NCBI RefSeq assembly: GCF_014646895.1 | Contig: NZ_BMOD01000025.1 | Location: 1-64,000, forward strand | Source: Deinococcus roseus | Lineage (GTDB): Bacteria > Deinococcota > Deinococci > Deinococcales > Deinococcaceae | Length of the DNA: 64,000 bases | Direction of reading: 5' to 3' | Shown: in pieces, positions 16,506 through 24,777 of the stretch | Position numbering within the stretch: position 1 is the stretch's first letter | How the letters are laid out: each line of letters starts with the position of its first letter | Program-made: the position numbers and the translations under genes | The notes under the pieces: generated by a model | The model's database searches: none | What the model saw: the letters and a program-made list of their open reading frames with translations, nothing else | Told to the model about the DNA's origin: nothing

Positions 16506-17114
16506 ATGTTCAATCGTCTCGTATTCCTGATCGCTGCAAGCCTTCTGGCCTGCACAGCCAGTGCTGAAACCTGGACATTTAAAGGTCAGATCGTCGAATG
16601 GCCCGCAGGTAAAACCGGAGTCCTGAAAATGTATCCTGGAGCAGACCTGCGCTACATTCCCGTCGGAGCCATTTCACTGCTTGAAACCCAGATTGACAGT
16701 AAAGGCCAATTTATCCTGACCCTTCCTAAAGAGGGGATTAAAGCCACTCTGACAAAAGAATTTCTCTTGCTGGGAGACCCCAAGACCTGTCAACATCAAA
16801 GTAAATCACAGGCGGTGAGGGTGGTTCCCATGACCTTTGTGATCTTCAACAGCAAAGGCCAGAACATTGACAACCTGGAGATCAGCATTCCAGGAGACCC
16901 CCCACAGACGCTCTCCGTTTTTTATGCTTCTCAAAGCGCCAATCTTTCAGCTGTCTGTGGTGTGGATAGATCCATGGTGTTGAGTGTGCAGATTAAGACG
17001 GGCTGGAACCTTCTGATATTGAAGCAAAACAGCAGCGGAGTCATGCTGAACTCTGTCAAACAACTGCCTGAGGGCGTGATCTGGGAATCAACTCTACATT
17101 TGAAGTACCTCTGA
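16506..17114 (+). CDS. Secreted hypothetical protein (202 aa)
   Basis: A 202-residue protein with a clear Sec signal peptide (FNRLVFLIAASLLACTASA, cleavage after Ala20). The mature part is beta-rich (ETWTFKGQIVEW, then RYIPVGAISLLETQIDSKGQF, then VVPMTFVIFNSKGQNIDNLE), which suggests a small beta-sandwich; two Cys in the mature part could pair. The ATG follows AAGGAG. It lies between two inverted MITE-like repeats and is probably a passenger gene. I know no family; a surface or envelope role is all that can be inferred. Confidence 0.8.
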   Translation: MFNRLVFLIAASLLACTASAETWTFKGQIVEWPAGKTGVLKMYPGADLRYIPVGAISLLETQIDSKGQFILTLPKEGIKATLTKEFLLLGDPKTCQHQSKSQAVRVVPMTFVIFNSKGQNIDNLEISIPGDPPQTLSVFYASQSANLSAVCGVDRSMVLSVQIKTGWNLLILKQNSSGVMLNSVKQLPEGVIWESTLHLKYL

Positions 17115-17146
17115 TAAGGCCAACCTGGAGCAGGAATGGCAGGCAC

Positions 17147-17308
17147 TCTTCAACCCAGAATGACCACTCTGAAACCAGAATGACCACTCTGAAACCAGAA
17201 TGACCACTCTGAAAGCGGCATACGGAAAATCGAAATGTCTCGTGGCAGACAGAAAAAACCTGTATTTAGTCTCCTGCTAGCGTGCGTTTTGTCATGACTG
17301 GTTGAAGA
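17147..17308 (-). mobile_element. MITE-like element, right copy (162 bp) with triplicated 20-mer
   Basis: The inverted copy of the element at 16257, bounded by the same 9-bp terminal repeats (TCTTCAACC at 17147-17155, GGTTGAAGA at 17300-17308). It is 40 bp longer because a 20-bp segment around CCAGAATGACCACTCTGAAA is present three times in tandem instead of once. Its outer end abuts an aldo-keto-reductase fragment, which it truncates. Confidence 0.75.
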
Positions 17309-17468
17309 AGCCCATGACCAGCGGTCCCCGGCACAAACTGGCCAGATTTGCTTCCTCGCACAGCTGCAGCATGGCAGGGTTGTCTTCAAAGAGGTTTAGC
17401 TGCTGCTGGACGGCACTGCAATTCAAGCGCACACTGAAACGCTGCGCACGCTCCACATCGTCGGTGCT
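17309..17468 (-). pseudogene. Aldo-keto reductase, internal fragment
   Basis: In one minus-strand frame the sequence reads STDDVERAQRF, then AVQQQLNLFEDNPAMLQLCE and ANLASLCRGPLVMGFF, a recognisable stretch of aldo-keto reductases (the family has an STDD turn, a NLFEDNPAML-like helix and an RGPLGMG-like strand). The reading frame ends inside the adjacent repeat element, and the N-terminal part is replaced by a MerR fragment, so only about 50 of some 300 residues remain. Confidence 0.7.
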
Positions 17469-17734
17469 CCTGCTGTTCCTGCAGCAGACCGGAAAGTTGT
17501 GGGGCGTGCCAGGACCTCAGGGCTTCTTTGATGTCGTCCAGGGACATGTTGAAATCCCTGAGCAAAATGATCTGCCGGGCTTCTTCCAGCTGGCTGAGGG
17601 TTGTAGTAGTGGTACCCGCTGTGGGGGTCGGTGTGCACCGGGCGCAAGAGGCCCTGCTCGGCGTAGATCTGCAGGGCTTTGCGGGTCAGGCGGGCAATCT
17701 GTGGGAATCGGCCACTGGGAATCAGGTCACGCAT
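17469..17734 (-). pseudogene. MerR-family regulator, frameshifted and truncated
   Basis: The start MRDLIPSGRFPQIARLTRKA, then LQIYAEQGLLRPVHTD and SGYHYYN, is a MerR-type DNA-binding domain. Near 17600 the frame shifts: the correct continuation LSQLEEARQIILLRDFNMSL, then DDIKEALRSWHAPQL, lies in another frame. After about 85 codons it runs into an aldo-keto-reductase fragment, so the effector domain is gone. A frameshift plus a deletion junction make this a pseudogene. Confidence 0.75.
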
Positions 17735-18183
17735 CCTCTTCTCTGCTGAAAGCAGGGTAATCCTGGCCCCGGGGGCCAGCACAAGGGGTCAGGATACAGC
17801 TTCAACGCAGCAAAAGTTTACAGTTCCTCAGCATCCAGGTCGCGCAGGAGGGTGTATTGGTTCAGCAAGTGTTGCTGCACCTCAACCATCTGCAGCAACT
17901 TGAATACCAAATAGATACTTATTTCACGAACTTCAACCAACCCTACCCCCCTCACCCTTCCCTTCTTTTTCCATGTGTTTTTGACCCTCTTTTTCCCCTT
18001 CCCTTTTCCAGCTTTTTTCCCTTGCTTTTTCATTTCTTTGCTGTTGCCACAGCTTCAGCTCTGGGCAATAAGCAGCTTGCGGAATTGTGGAAGGGCTCAG
18101 CCCAGCAAGACAACAGGGAAGTTTCCCTGCTGGGCATGACCTTGTGGGTCAGGTTTCCGTTCTGCTCGGCTGCATTGACTGGG
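17735..18183. other. Gene-poor stretch with a hairpin and a possible short frame
   Basis: On the minus strand a 30-codon tail (VFKLLQMVEVQQHLLNQYTL, then LRDLDAEEL, stop at 17818) looks protein-like, but its upstream extension is a low-complexity Lys-rich run and no start is convincing. A compound hairpin lies at 18100-18135 (CAGGGAA/TTCCCTG inside GCCCAG/CTGGGC), about 50 nt beyond the MBL-hydrolase stop, and may act in termination. A T- and C-rich tract fills 17940-18030. Confidence 0.4.
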
Positions 18184-19038
18184 TTACACCCTCACGGTCA
18201 GGCCATCCCAGGGGATCAGGTAACCATGCTGATGGGCGTACCTTGCGAGTTCCTGGTGTTCGGGGTTTCCCTGGTGTGACAGGTGCGTGGCGTAGATTTT
18301 TGCGTTGTCTTCAAGCAGACCTGCCTCCCGGAGCCAGGCCATGGTGGCACGGAAGCGTTCTGCATTCAGGTGCCCTCCTCCATCGCAACCCGGGCCATAG
18401 GTGTGGTCCAGCACCACCAACGAGAAACGGAGACCGCTGACTGAAAGCTGGTTCTGTGTGGGCTCCAGCAGGGTGTCCGTGTCCGTCGCGTACAGCAGGG
18501 CGCGCCCCCCGGATTGGATTGCGTAGAGCAGCGATTCTGCAGCAGCGTCGTGGTTGGCTTGAAAAGCGGTGATGTGGTGGTCCCCGATGGTTGTGGATTC
18601 GCCTGCCTGAAGGGGGTGAACCTCGGTGTTGAGCAGGTGTTGCGTTTCTGCCCTCACAAGATCCCCTTCAAAACCTGTGGCTTGCAGCATCATGGACATG
18701 CGCCCCAGTGTCCCTGAGGAAGCAACCAGGGTCAGGGGGGACGCCCAGATGCAGCCGTAATCGGGAATGCGGGTGATCAAATGGTTGGGATCGAAGTGAT
18801 CGTGGTGCGGATGGGTTTGCAGGAGAAAGCGAATCTGACCCGGGTCAAAACCAAAAGTCAGCAGGGCCTGGATGCTGTCTGGTCCCAGGTCAATCAGCAG
18901 GTCCCGGTTGACCATCACGCTGGAGCGTCGCCGAATGTTCTTGCCACCCGTGCCCCGGGCTTGCTGACAGATGGTGCAGGCGCAAAAAGGCAGGGGGTAA
19001 GCGCTGTCAGCCGCTGTGCCCAGAAAAGTGAGTTCCAT
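18184..19038 (-). CDS. MBL-fold metallo-hydrolase (PhnP-like)
   Basis: A 284-residue metallo-beta-lactamase-fold protein. The start MELTFLGTAADSAYP with CACTICQQA resembles PhnP-type phosphodiesterases; the metal motif is THPHHDHF (HxHxDH), with further ligands expected at YATDTD and the C-terminal ATHLSHQG. Such proteins hydrolyse cyclic or other phosphodiesters using two metal ions. There is no Shine-Dalgarno, but TACACT sits 5 nt before the ATG, so translation is probably leaderless. No phosphonate-degradation genes are nearby, so the PhnP comparison is structural only. Confidence 0.87.
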   Translation of the reverse strand: MELTFLGTAADSAYPLPFCACTICQQARGTGGKNIRRRSSVMVNRDLLIDLGPDSIQALLTFGFDPGQIRFLLQTHPHHDHFDPNHLITRIPDYGCIWASPLTLVASSGTLGRMSMMLQATGFEGDLVRAETQHLLNTEVHPLQAGESTTIGDHHITAFQANHDAAAESLLYAIQSGGRALLYATDTDTLLEPTQNQLSVSGLRFSLVVLDHTYGPGCDGGGHLNAERFRATMAWLREAGLLEDNAKIYATHLSHQGNPEHQELARYAHQHGYLIPWDGLTVRV

Positions 19039-19323
19039 GAACCAGTGTAAAACGGAAGCTGGGAGGTGATGGTCTGAATCCTTTAAAGCTTTTGCTTTTT
19101 CCCTGTGTTTTTTCCCTGTGCTTATGCATTGGCCTGGGCCTGGTGAAAAAGCCGAAAGAAAAGAGAAAGGTGGAAATTGGGGGTGAGAAGAAGGAAGAAA
19201 GGTGGAGATTGTGGGTTGGGGGAGCTTTGATTTAAGCTCGTGAAAAAAAGATTGAATTGAATTTGATTGAACAGGGCTCTTTACCCTGCTGGTGGAGTCG
19301 CTGGTATCATGCAGAGGGTCACC

Positions 19324-19953
19324 ATGAAAATCGTTTGCATCTCAGACACCCACAACCAGCATGACCAGTTGCAGTTGCCCCACAGTGACGTGCTGATTCA
19401 CGCTGGTGATTTTTCCATGCGGGGTCATGTTGCAGAAACCCAGGCTTTTCTGACCTGGTTTGCTGCCCAGCCTCACCCCCACAAGATCTTCATTGCAGGC
19501 AACCACGACTTCATCTTTGAGAAACGACGCAAGAAAGCCCGGGCCATGGTGCCTGATGGAGTGATCTACCTGGAGGATGAAGGGGTTACGCTGGAGGGGG
19601 TGAAGTTCTGGGGATCACCCATCACACCGACTTTTTTCGACTGGGCCTTCAACCGTGGTCCGGCCACCATTGGCAGTTACTGGGACCTCATCCCGGATGA
19701 CACCAACGTGCTGATCACCCACGGCCCACCTTTTGGGACACTGGACCAGGTGTTGCCAGAGGGTGAACACGTCGGCTGCCCGCGGCTCCTGGCAGCACTG
19801 GAGAGCCGTTTGTGCCCGAAACTCCATGTCTTCGGGCACATTCATGAGGCTTATGGTCAATTTGTGCAAGGTGGGCGGGTGTCCGTCAATGCGTCCATGC
19901 TCAACCAGGAGTACCTGCCGGTGAATCCGCCGGTGGTGGTTGAACTGTCCTAA
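19324..19953 (+). CDS. Calcineurin-like metallophosphoesterase
   Basis: A 209-residue dimetal phosphoesterase with all five family motifs in order: ISDTHNQ, HAGDFS, GNHDF, ITHGPP and FGHIHEAYG. The short length and the GHIHEAYG ending place it near the MPPED1/2-like branch. The frame is open 19 codons upstream, but the ATG at 19324 has GAGGG before it and begins at the conserved MKIVCISDTH. The gene stands alone and converges with an aldo-keto reductase across a long inverted repeat. The substrate is unknown (phosphodiesters are usual). Confidence 0.92.
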   Translation: MKIVCISDTHNQHDQLQLPHSDVLIHAGDFSMRGHVAETQAFLTWFAAQPHPHKIFIAGNHDFIFEKRRKKARAMVPDGVIYLEDEGVTLEGVKFWGSPITPTFFDWAFNRGPATIGSYWDLIPDDTNVLITHGPPFGTLDQVLPEGEHVGCPRLLAALESRLCPKLHVFGHIHEAYGQFVQGGRVSVNASMLNQEYLPVNPPVVVELS

Positions 19954-19970
19954 GGGCAAGATCCCGAGGT

Positions 19971-20017
19971 TCACATCTGCGGGGGCTTTTCGCCCTGCAA
20001 TGCCACTGCAGATGTGA
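19971..20017. terminator. Bidirectional hairpin between convergent genes
   Basis: TCACATCTGC (19971-19980) and GCAGATGTGA (20008-20017) pair perfectly; the loop contains a further GGGC/GCCC stem around TTTTC. It is placed between the stops of the phosphoesterase and the aldo-keto reductase. Confidence 0.55.
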
Positions 20018-20048
20018 CGAACAGACTGTTGTGTGCAGGGGGTTGGGG

Positions 20049-21029
20049 TCAGTCGGTTCCTGCCTCTGCGTACCAGTTGCGGTCCCAGCGGTGCCCATAC
20101 AGTTTTTGCACCTGCTCCCGGGGAAGCCCCTGTCCATCTGCCAGTTGCACGTTGCGTTCCACGTTGCGCACACTGCGCATGCCCACGATCACCGTGGACA
20201 CGGCAGGATGGGAGAGCACAAAACGCAGGGCGGTTTCGGGCAACTGCTCGGTGTTGATCCCCAGGTCCTGTTCGATGGCCTGCAGGTGGGTTTGCAATTC
20301 TGTTTTGCGGTTCCCACCGAAGTAGTGGTTGCGCCAGTCCTCTCTGGGGAATTCCGTTGCGGGGGTGATTTTTCCGGTGAGTCCCCCTTCGTCGAGGGCC
20401 ACCCGCACAATCACACCGACGTTGTGTTCCAGGCAGGCGTCCAGCAGACGGTCCTGGGGGCTCTGGTCAAAGACGTTGTAAATCACCTGCACGCTTTCCA
20501 CCTGACCAGACTCGACGAGTTTCACCCCGTTGCTGGCCTGGTGGTCGTTGATGGAGATGCCAAAATGCCTGATTTTGCCTTCTTTTTTGAGTTGCCCTAT
20601 GGCCTCCAGCCAGTCGCCCTGGTCGGTCCAGCTGTCATCCCACACGTGAAACTGTTGCAGGTCAATGTGGGGCAGGCCCAGGTTCTTCAGGCTTTGTTCG
20701 GTGCAGGCCATCACATGCTCACCTGGGTAGGTCTCCTGGGCGGTGGTGCGTTTGCGGGCAGGCCACAGGAAGTTTTTGGGTGGGACTTTGGTGGCGACCA
20801 GCACGTGCGGGTGTTCTCTGACCACCTGCCCCACCAGCCTTTCACTGTGACCATCTCCATACACCAGGGCCGTGTCAATGAAGTTGCCGCCCAGCTCCAC
20901 ATAACGCCGCAGGGCATTCAGGCTTTCGGTGTCCTCGGCCCCGATCCACATGCTCTGCCCGATGCCCCAGGCCCCGTATCCGATTTCGGTGACGCCCAGT
21001 CCAGTCTGTCCCAGTGTTCTCTTGTGCAT
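20049..21029 (-). CDS. Aldo/keto reductase
   Basis: A 326-residue NADPH-dependent oxidoreductase with a (beta/alpha)8 barrel. Visible: the N-terminal [19 protein letters not shown], the catalytic region [15 protein letters not shown] (Asp and Tyr), the Lys in VATKVPPKN and the cofactor-binding end [17 protein letters not shown]. The frame is open 45 codons further upstream; the ATG at 21029 follows AAAGGA and begins at the family start. Likely substrates are sugar- or aldehyde-type carbonyls. It is a single gene and unrelated in position to the reductase fragment at 17309. Confidence 0.92.
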   Translation of the reverse strand: MHKRTLGQTGLGVTEIGYGAWGIGQSMWIGAEDTESLNALRRYVELGGNFIDTALVYGDGHSERLVGQVVREHPHVLVATKVPPKNFLWPARKRTTAQETYPGEHVMACTEQSLKNLGLPHIDLQQFHVWDDSWTDQGDWLEAIGQLKKEGKIRHFGISINDHQASNGVKLVESGQVESVQVIYNVFDQSPQDRLLDACLEHNVGVIVRVALDEGGLTGKITPATEFPREDWRNHYFGGNRKTELQTHLQAIEQDLGINTEQLPETALRFVLSHPAVSTVIVGMRSVRNVERNVQLADGQGLPREQVQKLYGHRWDRNWYAEAGTD

Positions 21030-21361
21030 GGTGTGTCCTTTCGTTTGTGCAGTGAAGAATGAACCCACAGGAAACTTGAAGGCCTGTAGGAGGCTTTGCC
21101 CGGGGGTGAATTGTGCTGCAGCGGGCACCCCATGCCATCCGGCAAGGCTGGGATGTTCCGGCATTTTCAGCTGCCCGCCCTCTTTGCCCTTTCAGCAAAG
21201 GCCTTTCACCATCCTGTTTCAGCCCAGAGCAAAAGCAGGATGCCGTCTCACATCAAAAAAGTGAGCGATCACATTCTACCATGACCTTTCAGGAAGCACC
21301 AAACCACTTCCACTGGATTCGCCTCATCTGTGGCGTTTTTCTCAGCATGGCCTGCGCAGCT
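21030..21361. other. Intergenic region without a gene
   Basis: Promoter region of the aldo-keto reductase on the left and the end of a decayed AraC gene on the right. A short AT-rich patch lies near 21260. Nothing else is recognised. Confidence 0.4.
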
Positions 21362-22190
21362 TCACCTCAGGCTGCGCCTCCAGGCCGCCGGGGTCTGGCC
21401 CACGTTTTTCCTGAATTGAACAATGAAATGTGTGGGGTCTCCAAAACCACACGCAAGCCCGAGGTCTTCCACACCCATGTCGGTTTCCAGCAACAGCCGA
21501 CGCGCTTCGGCCAGGCGGCGTTCGGTGATCCATTCCAGCACGGTTCTGCCGCTTTTCTGTTTCACCAGTAGGCCGGGGCGCGGTGCAGGTGCTGCGCCAC
21601 CTCCCTCAGGCTGATGCCTTCCCGGAAGTGCCCTTCAATGAAGTCCCCAGCAAGGGTTGCATGCGCTCACTGGCGGGGTTTCCTGGGACAGAAAAACGCT
21701 CCAGTGCCGTGGTCAGCAAGATCAGGTAACCTTCGGCCATCTCCAGATAACGCAGTTCTTGCTGCGCCAGTTCTCCCGCCAGTTCTTCCATCCAGCAACA
21801 CCAGCGCAGCACCTGACCTGTCTGCAGCAGGTGGGGACCATCCATGAGCCCCATGTGGGTGCGCCAGCGCCAGCTTTCCTGCAGGTGATGTGGGAGGGCA
21901 TCCAGGTCAAAGGGCACCATCCAGCCATGGGCGTCTTTCACCCCCCTGCCATCCTAGAGGTGGCGAGGGCCAATCCGAAACAGCTGTCCTGCCTGCACGG
22001 GCACCTGCTGGCCATTGATGCGGTGGTGGCCTGCCCGTGCAGTGATCAGCACCAGTGAGTGAAATTGCCGGTAATGGGGACGGTCTTGCAGAGAAGCATG
22101 CTGTGGGTAAAGGCGCACCACTCCCAGCCGCACAGGCAGGGGATGGGCAGGTTGAAAGGTCACCACTTTGGGGGCAGGTTCAGTGGGCAT
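21362..22190 (-). pseudogene. AraC-family regulator, three inactivating lesions
   Basis: The N-terminal cupin-like arm begins at ATG 22190 (MPTEPAPKVVTFQPAHPLPV) and contains HRINGQQVPVQAGQLFRIGP. An in-frame TAG at 21954 interrupts it; the same frame then resumes (DAHGWMVPFDLDALPHHL). Near 21650 the frame shifts (correct reading DFIEGHFREGISLREVAQHL), and near 21570 it shifts again into the second helix-turn-helix (TVLEWITERRLAEARRLLLE, then DLGLACGFGDPTHFIVQFR, then VGQTPAAWR). Restored, it would be about 276 residues. One nonsense codon and two frameshifts make loss of function near certain unless all are assembly errors. Confidence 0.85.
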
Positions 22191-22194
22191 ACCA

Positions 22195-22374
22195 GAAGCA
22201 TACCTTATCATCGCCGAGGGGAACTTCGTGTTCAGCCACTCCGAGGGGACATTTGCAGGCAAGCACGTGGCCTTTGCTGATTTGTTCCGCATCGAGAACG
22301 GCAAAATCGTGGAGCACTGGGATGCCATCCAGGAAGTTCCCACAGTGGGCCGCAACGCCAACGGGATGTTCTGA
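22195..22374 (+). pseudogene. SnoaL-like (NTF2-fold) protein, C-terminal fragment
   Basis: About 58 residues, including IIAEGNFVFSHSEGTFAGKH and FADLFRIENGKIVEHWDAIQ, match the C-terminal half of SnoaL-like/NTF2-fold proteins, where FR(I/V)ENGKIVEHWD is the signature. The N-terminal half is missing; the fragment starts right beside the AraC start codon, so a deletion removed both the front of this gene and any shared promoter. Confidence 0.7.
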
Positions 22375-22420
22375 CCGCCAGGCTGCTTCCTGCATGAGAA
22401 TGGAAACATGAAACTTGAGC

Positions 22421-22491
22421 AGGTTCAAAAGAGCAGGATTCAAAAGAGCAGGATTCAAAAGAGCAGGATTCAAAAGAGCAGGATTCAAAAG
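22421..22491. repeat. Short tandem repeat, 15-bp unit
   Basis: The unit AGGATTCAAAAGAGC occurs three times perfectly (22435-22479), preceded by a 14-nt variant (22421-22434) and followed by a partial unit (22480-22491). It lies between the SnoaL fragment and the DinB gene. The unit length is divisible by three, but no gene spans it. Confidence 0.85.
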
Positions 22492-22584
22492 CGACGAAGG
22501 GTGTTGTCCACAGGGTGTTGTCTGCGCAGTTGGGCACCGGTAAACTGACCTGAACCCATCAGGCCATTCCAACGAGGTGAACCC

Positions 22585-23091
22585 ATGACCAGACCCCAGC
22601 CCACCGAGTACGTTTCCTTTTACGCCCGTTACATCGATATGGTGCCAGAAGAGGATGTGCTCGCTGCAATGCACCAGCAGGCCGCTGTGACTGCTGAGCA
22701 GATCCTGCGCTTTGCTGGCAAACCTGACGCCCGCTACACACCAGACAAATGGAGCGTCAAGGAGGTCATCGGTCACATGACCGACACCGAGCGGGTCTTC
22801 GGACAGCGGGCCCTGTTTTTTGCCCGGGGTGACCGTGCCGAACTGCCCCCTTTCGAACAGGATGACTGGATGAAGGAATGCGATTTCGGGGCCTGTTCGC
22901 TTGAGGGCTTGCTGGAGGAATTTCAGGCGGTGCGTCGGGGCCACGAACTGTTTTTTCGCCACCTGGCCGTGTCCGCCTGGGAGCGCCGGGGCATTGCTGG
23001 TGGCAATCCGTTCACGGTGCGGGCGCTGGCTTACGGCATGCTGGGCCATGAACGCGCTCACCTGCAGGTCTTGCTGGAGCGCTACAGCTGA
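22585..23091 (+). CDS. DinB-family protein
   Basis: A 168-residue four-helix-bundle protein of the DinB/YfiT superfamily. Metal-ligand histidines are visible in VKEVIGHMTDTERVF and near the C terminus in LGHERAHLQVLLE, the usual three-His pattern. Members are often thiol-dependent transferases or of unknown role, and the family is markedly expanded in Deinococcus and Bacillus. The ATG follows GAGGTGA. The gene stands alone and converges with the XRE regulator. Confidence 0.9.
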   Translation: MTRPQPTEYVSFYARYIDMVPEEDVLAAMHQQAAVTAEQILRFAGKPDARYTPDKWSVKEVIGHMTDTERVFGQRALFFARGDRAELPPFEQDDWMKECDFGACSLEGLLEEFQAVRRGHELFFRHLAVSAWERRGIAGGNPFTVRALAYGMLGHERAHLQVLLERYS

Positions 23092-23230
23092 CCTCCTGCC
23101 AGGCCGGGAGCAGCATTTTGTTGATCGGTGACCAAAAAAGAACCCATGTCCCAGAAAACCAGGGCCGGTTGCAGGATGCGCAACTGTTCCCTCCTGGTGA
23201 AGCTTGCTCTTGCTCAACAGTCTCCTGCCT

Positions 23231-23830
23231 TCAGACTTCTGGTTCCAGGAGGGGCAACACCACGTGCTTGATGATCCGGGCTGTTCCCTCCGAAGGGTTG
23301 TGGTAGGCATAAGGCACATCGGAGGGGAAGGTCAGGGTGTCTCCTTGCTTCAGAGGAATGCGCTGCCCATTGTGTTCCAGTTCGATCTCCCCTTGAATCA
23401 CATACAGGATTTCTTGCACGCCGGTGCGGTCGGGGGCGGCCTGGTAGTGGTCTCCGGGGGCCAGCGACCAGTGCCAGAGTTCGGTGGTGCAGGGCATGGG
23501 GGGGGAGGCCAGCATTTCGGCATGGCTGTCCGGGTGGGTGTTATGCCAGACCACCACGCCCTGCCAGGGGTGTTGTGGGGAAAAATCGATGGTGGAGCGG
23601 GTGGTGATCAAATCCATGAAGCGCACCCCCAGGGCGTTGGCCAGCAGGTCGAGGGTGCCCAGGCTGACGTTGTTCTGTGCACCTTCGATGGCAGCAATCA
23701 TGCGCCTGCTGATTCCGGAGTGGGCAGCAAGGTCTTGCTGGGACCACCCTTTCTGGTTGCGGGCCTGCTTGAGGTTGCGGGCAATGTGTTGCAGGCGTTC
23801 CTGCAATTGGGTTGACATCGGTTCGTCCAT
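23231..23830 (-). CDS. XRE-family regulator with cupin domain
   Basis: A 199-residue repressor: an N-terminal Cro/C1 helix-turn-helix (LKQARNQKGWSQQDLAAHSG, then ISRRMIAAIEGAQNNVSLGT) and a C-terminal cupin (LEHNGQRIPLKQGDTLTFPS with VPYAYHNPSEGTARI). The cupin would bind a small ligand. The start at 23830 has no Shine-Dalgarno, but TAATAT ends 8 nt before it, so it appears leaderless; ATG 23818 is an alternative. It is divergent from an EamA transporter and two palindromes lie between, the first covering its own -10 box, so autorepression and control of the transporter are likely. Confidence 0.9.
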   Translation of the reverse strand: MDEPMSTQLQERLQHIARNLKQARNQKGWSQQDLAAHSGISRRMIAAIEGAQNNVSLGTLDLLANALGVRFMDLITTRSTIDFSPQHPWQGVVVWHNTHPDSHAEMLASPPMPCTTELWHWSLAPGDHYQAAPDRTGVQEILYVIQGEIELEHNGQRIPLKQGDTLTFPSDVPYAYHNPSEGTARIIKHVVLPLLEPEV

Positions 23831-23832
23831 TA

Positions 23833-23874
23833 TGCAATATATTACACATCTCGCCTGTGCAATATATTGCACAG
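23833..23874. promoter_or_regulatory. Paired palindromic operators of the XRE regulator/EamA pair
   Basis: CTGTGCAATATATTGCACAG (23855-23874) is a perfect 20-bp palindrome. A second imperfect copy with the same AATATATT core (TGCAATATATTACACA, 23833-23848) overlaps the regulator's -10 box. The centres are 25 bp apart. Confidence 0.8.
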
Positions 23875-23943
23875 CACAGCTTTCCTCTGGCAGCAATCCG
23901 GCCACCCCCTCAAATCACCCCCACACGAATCCCAAGGAGCACC

Positions 23944-24777
23944 ATGAACACGGCACTCGCAGGACTTCTCTCTGCCCTGACCTACGGCACCGCCGACTTC
24001 CTGGCGGGTCTCGCCAGCAGACACGACCCAGCCCTGCGGGTCATTGCCCTCACCCACCCCCTGGCCGCCCTCTTCCTGCTTGCCCTGGCCCTGAGCCTCG
24101 GGCAACCCATCCCGGCCCTGGAAAGCCTGCTGTGGGGAGCAGGCGCAGGCCTCATGGGGCTGCTGGCCCTGCTGGCCTTTCTGCAGGCCCTGGCCATTGG
24201 ACCCATGGGAGCCGTGTCGGTCACTGCAGGAGCGCTCTCTGCGCTGGTGCCGGTGGGGGTGGGCCTTGTGCAAGGTGAAACCCTGAGCCTGCTGGGATGG
24301 GTCGGGGCTGCCTGCGTGCTGCTGGGAACCCTGTGGCTCACCCTGAGTCCCCATGGCCAGCACGCAGAAAAACACAGTTCTGGCATGCTGCTGGGCATCC
24401 TGGCCGGACTGGGCTTCGGGTTCTTCTTTGTGCTGCTCGGACAGGTCCAGGACAGCTCTGGAAACCTCTGGACCCTGGCTGCAGCCCGCATCAGCAGTTC
24501 CCTGGTGGCCCTTCCCCTCACCTTATGGACGGTGGGCCTGCAGCCCCGCAACCTCAAGCTCATCCTGGCTTCGGCTCCTGGAGACACGCTGGGAAACCTG
24601 TTTTACCTGCTGGCCGTGCAGGGCGGTGGACTCGCCCTCTCTGGACTCCTGACCAGCCTTTACCCTGCAGTGACCACAATGCTGGCGGTGCTGGTGCTCC
24701 GCGAGCACCTCAGGGGCAGACAGTGGGCGGGGATGATTGTGGCCCTGACCGGAGCAGCACTGCTCGCCACCTCCTGA
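23944..24777 (+). CDS. EamA/DMT-family transporter
   Basis: A 277-residue inner-membrane protein with about ten hydrophobic helices in two EamA repeats (first from ALAGLLSALTYGTADFLAGL, second from SGMLLGILAGLGFGFFFVLL), ending at a short C terminus. Such drug/metabolite transporters usually export amino acids or other metabolites. The ATG follows AAGGAG; the longer open frame upstream runs through the operator and is not used. Regulated, by position, by the divergent XRE-cupin protein, whose ligand may be the transported compound. Confidence 0.92.
   Translation: MNTALAGLLSALTYGTADFLAGLASRHDPALRVIALTHPLAALFLLALALSLGQPIPALESLLWGAGAGLMGLLALLAFLQALAIGPMGAVSVTAGALSALVPVGVGLVQGETLSLLGWVGAACVLLGTLWLTLSPHGQHAEKHSSGMLLGILAGLGFGFFFVLLGQVQDSSGNLWTLAAARISSSLVALPLTLWTVGLQPRNLKLILASAPGDTLGNLFYLLAVQGGGLALSGLLTSLYPAVTTMLAVLVLREHLRGRQWAGMIVALTGAALLATS

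Noticed and set aside
17156..17216. Three 20-bp repeats as a possible CRISPR array
   Set aside because: The units are directly adjacent with no spacers and are an expansion inside a mobile repeat. No cas gene is present in the window.
22421..22491. 15-bp repeats as a CRISPR array
   Set aside because: Units are contiguous without spacers and too short.
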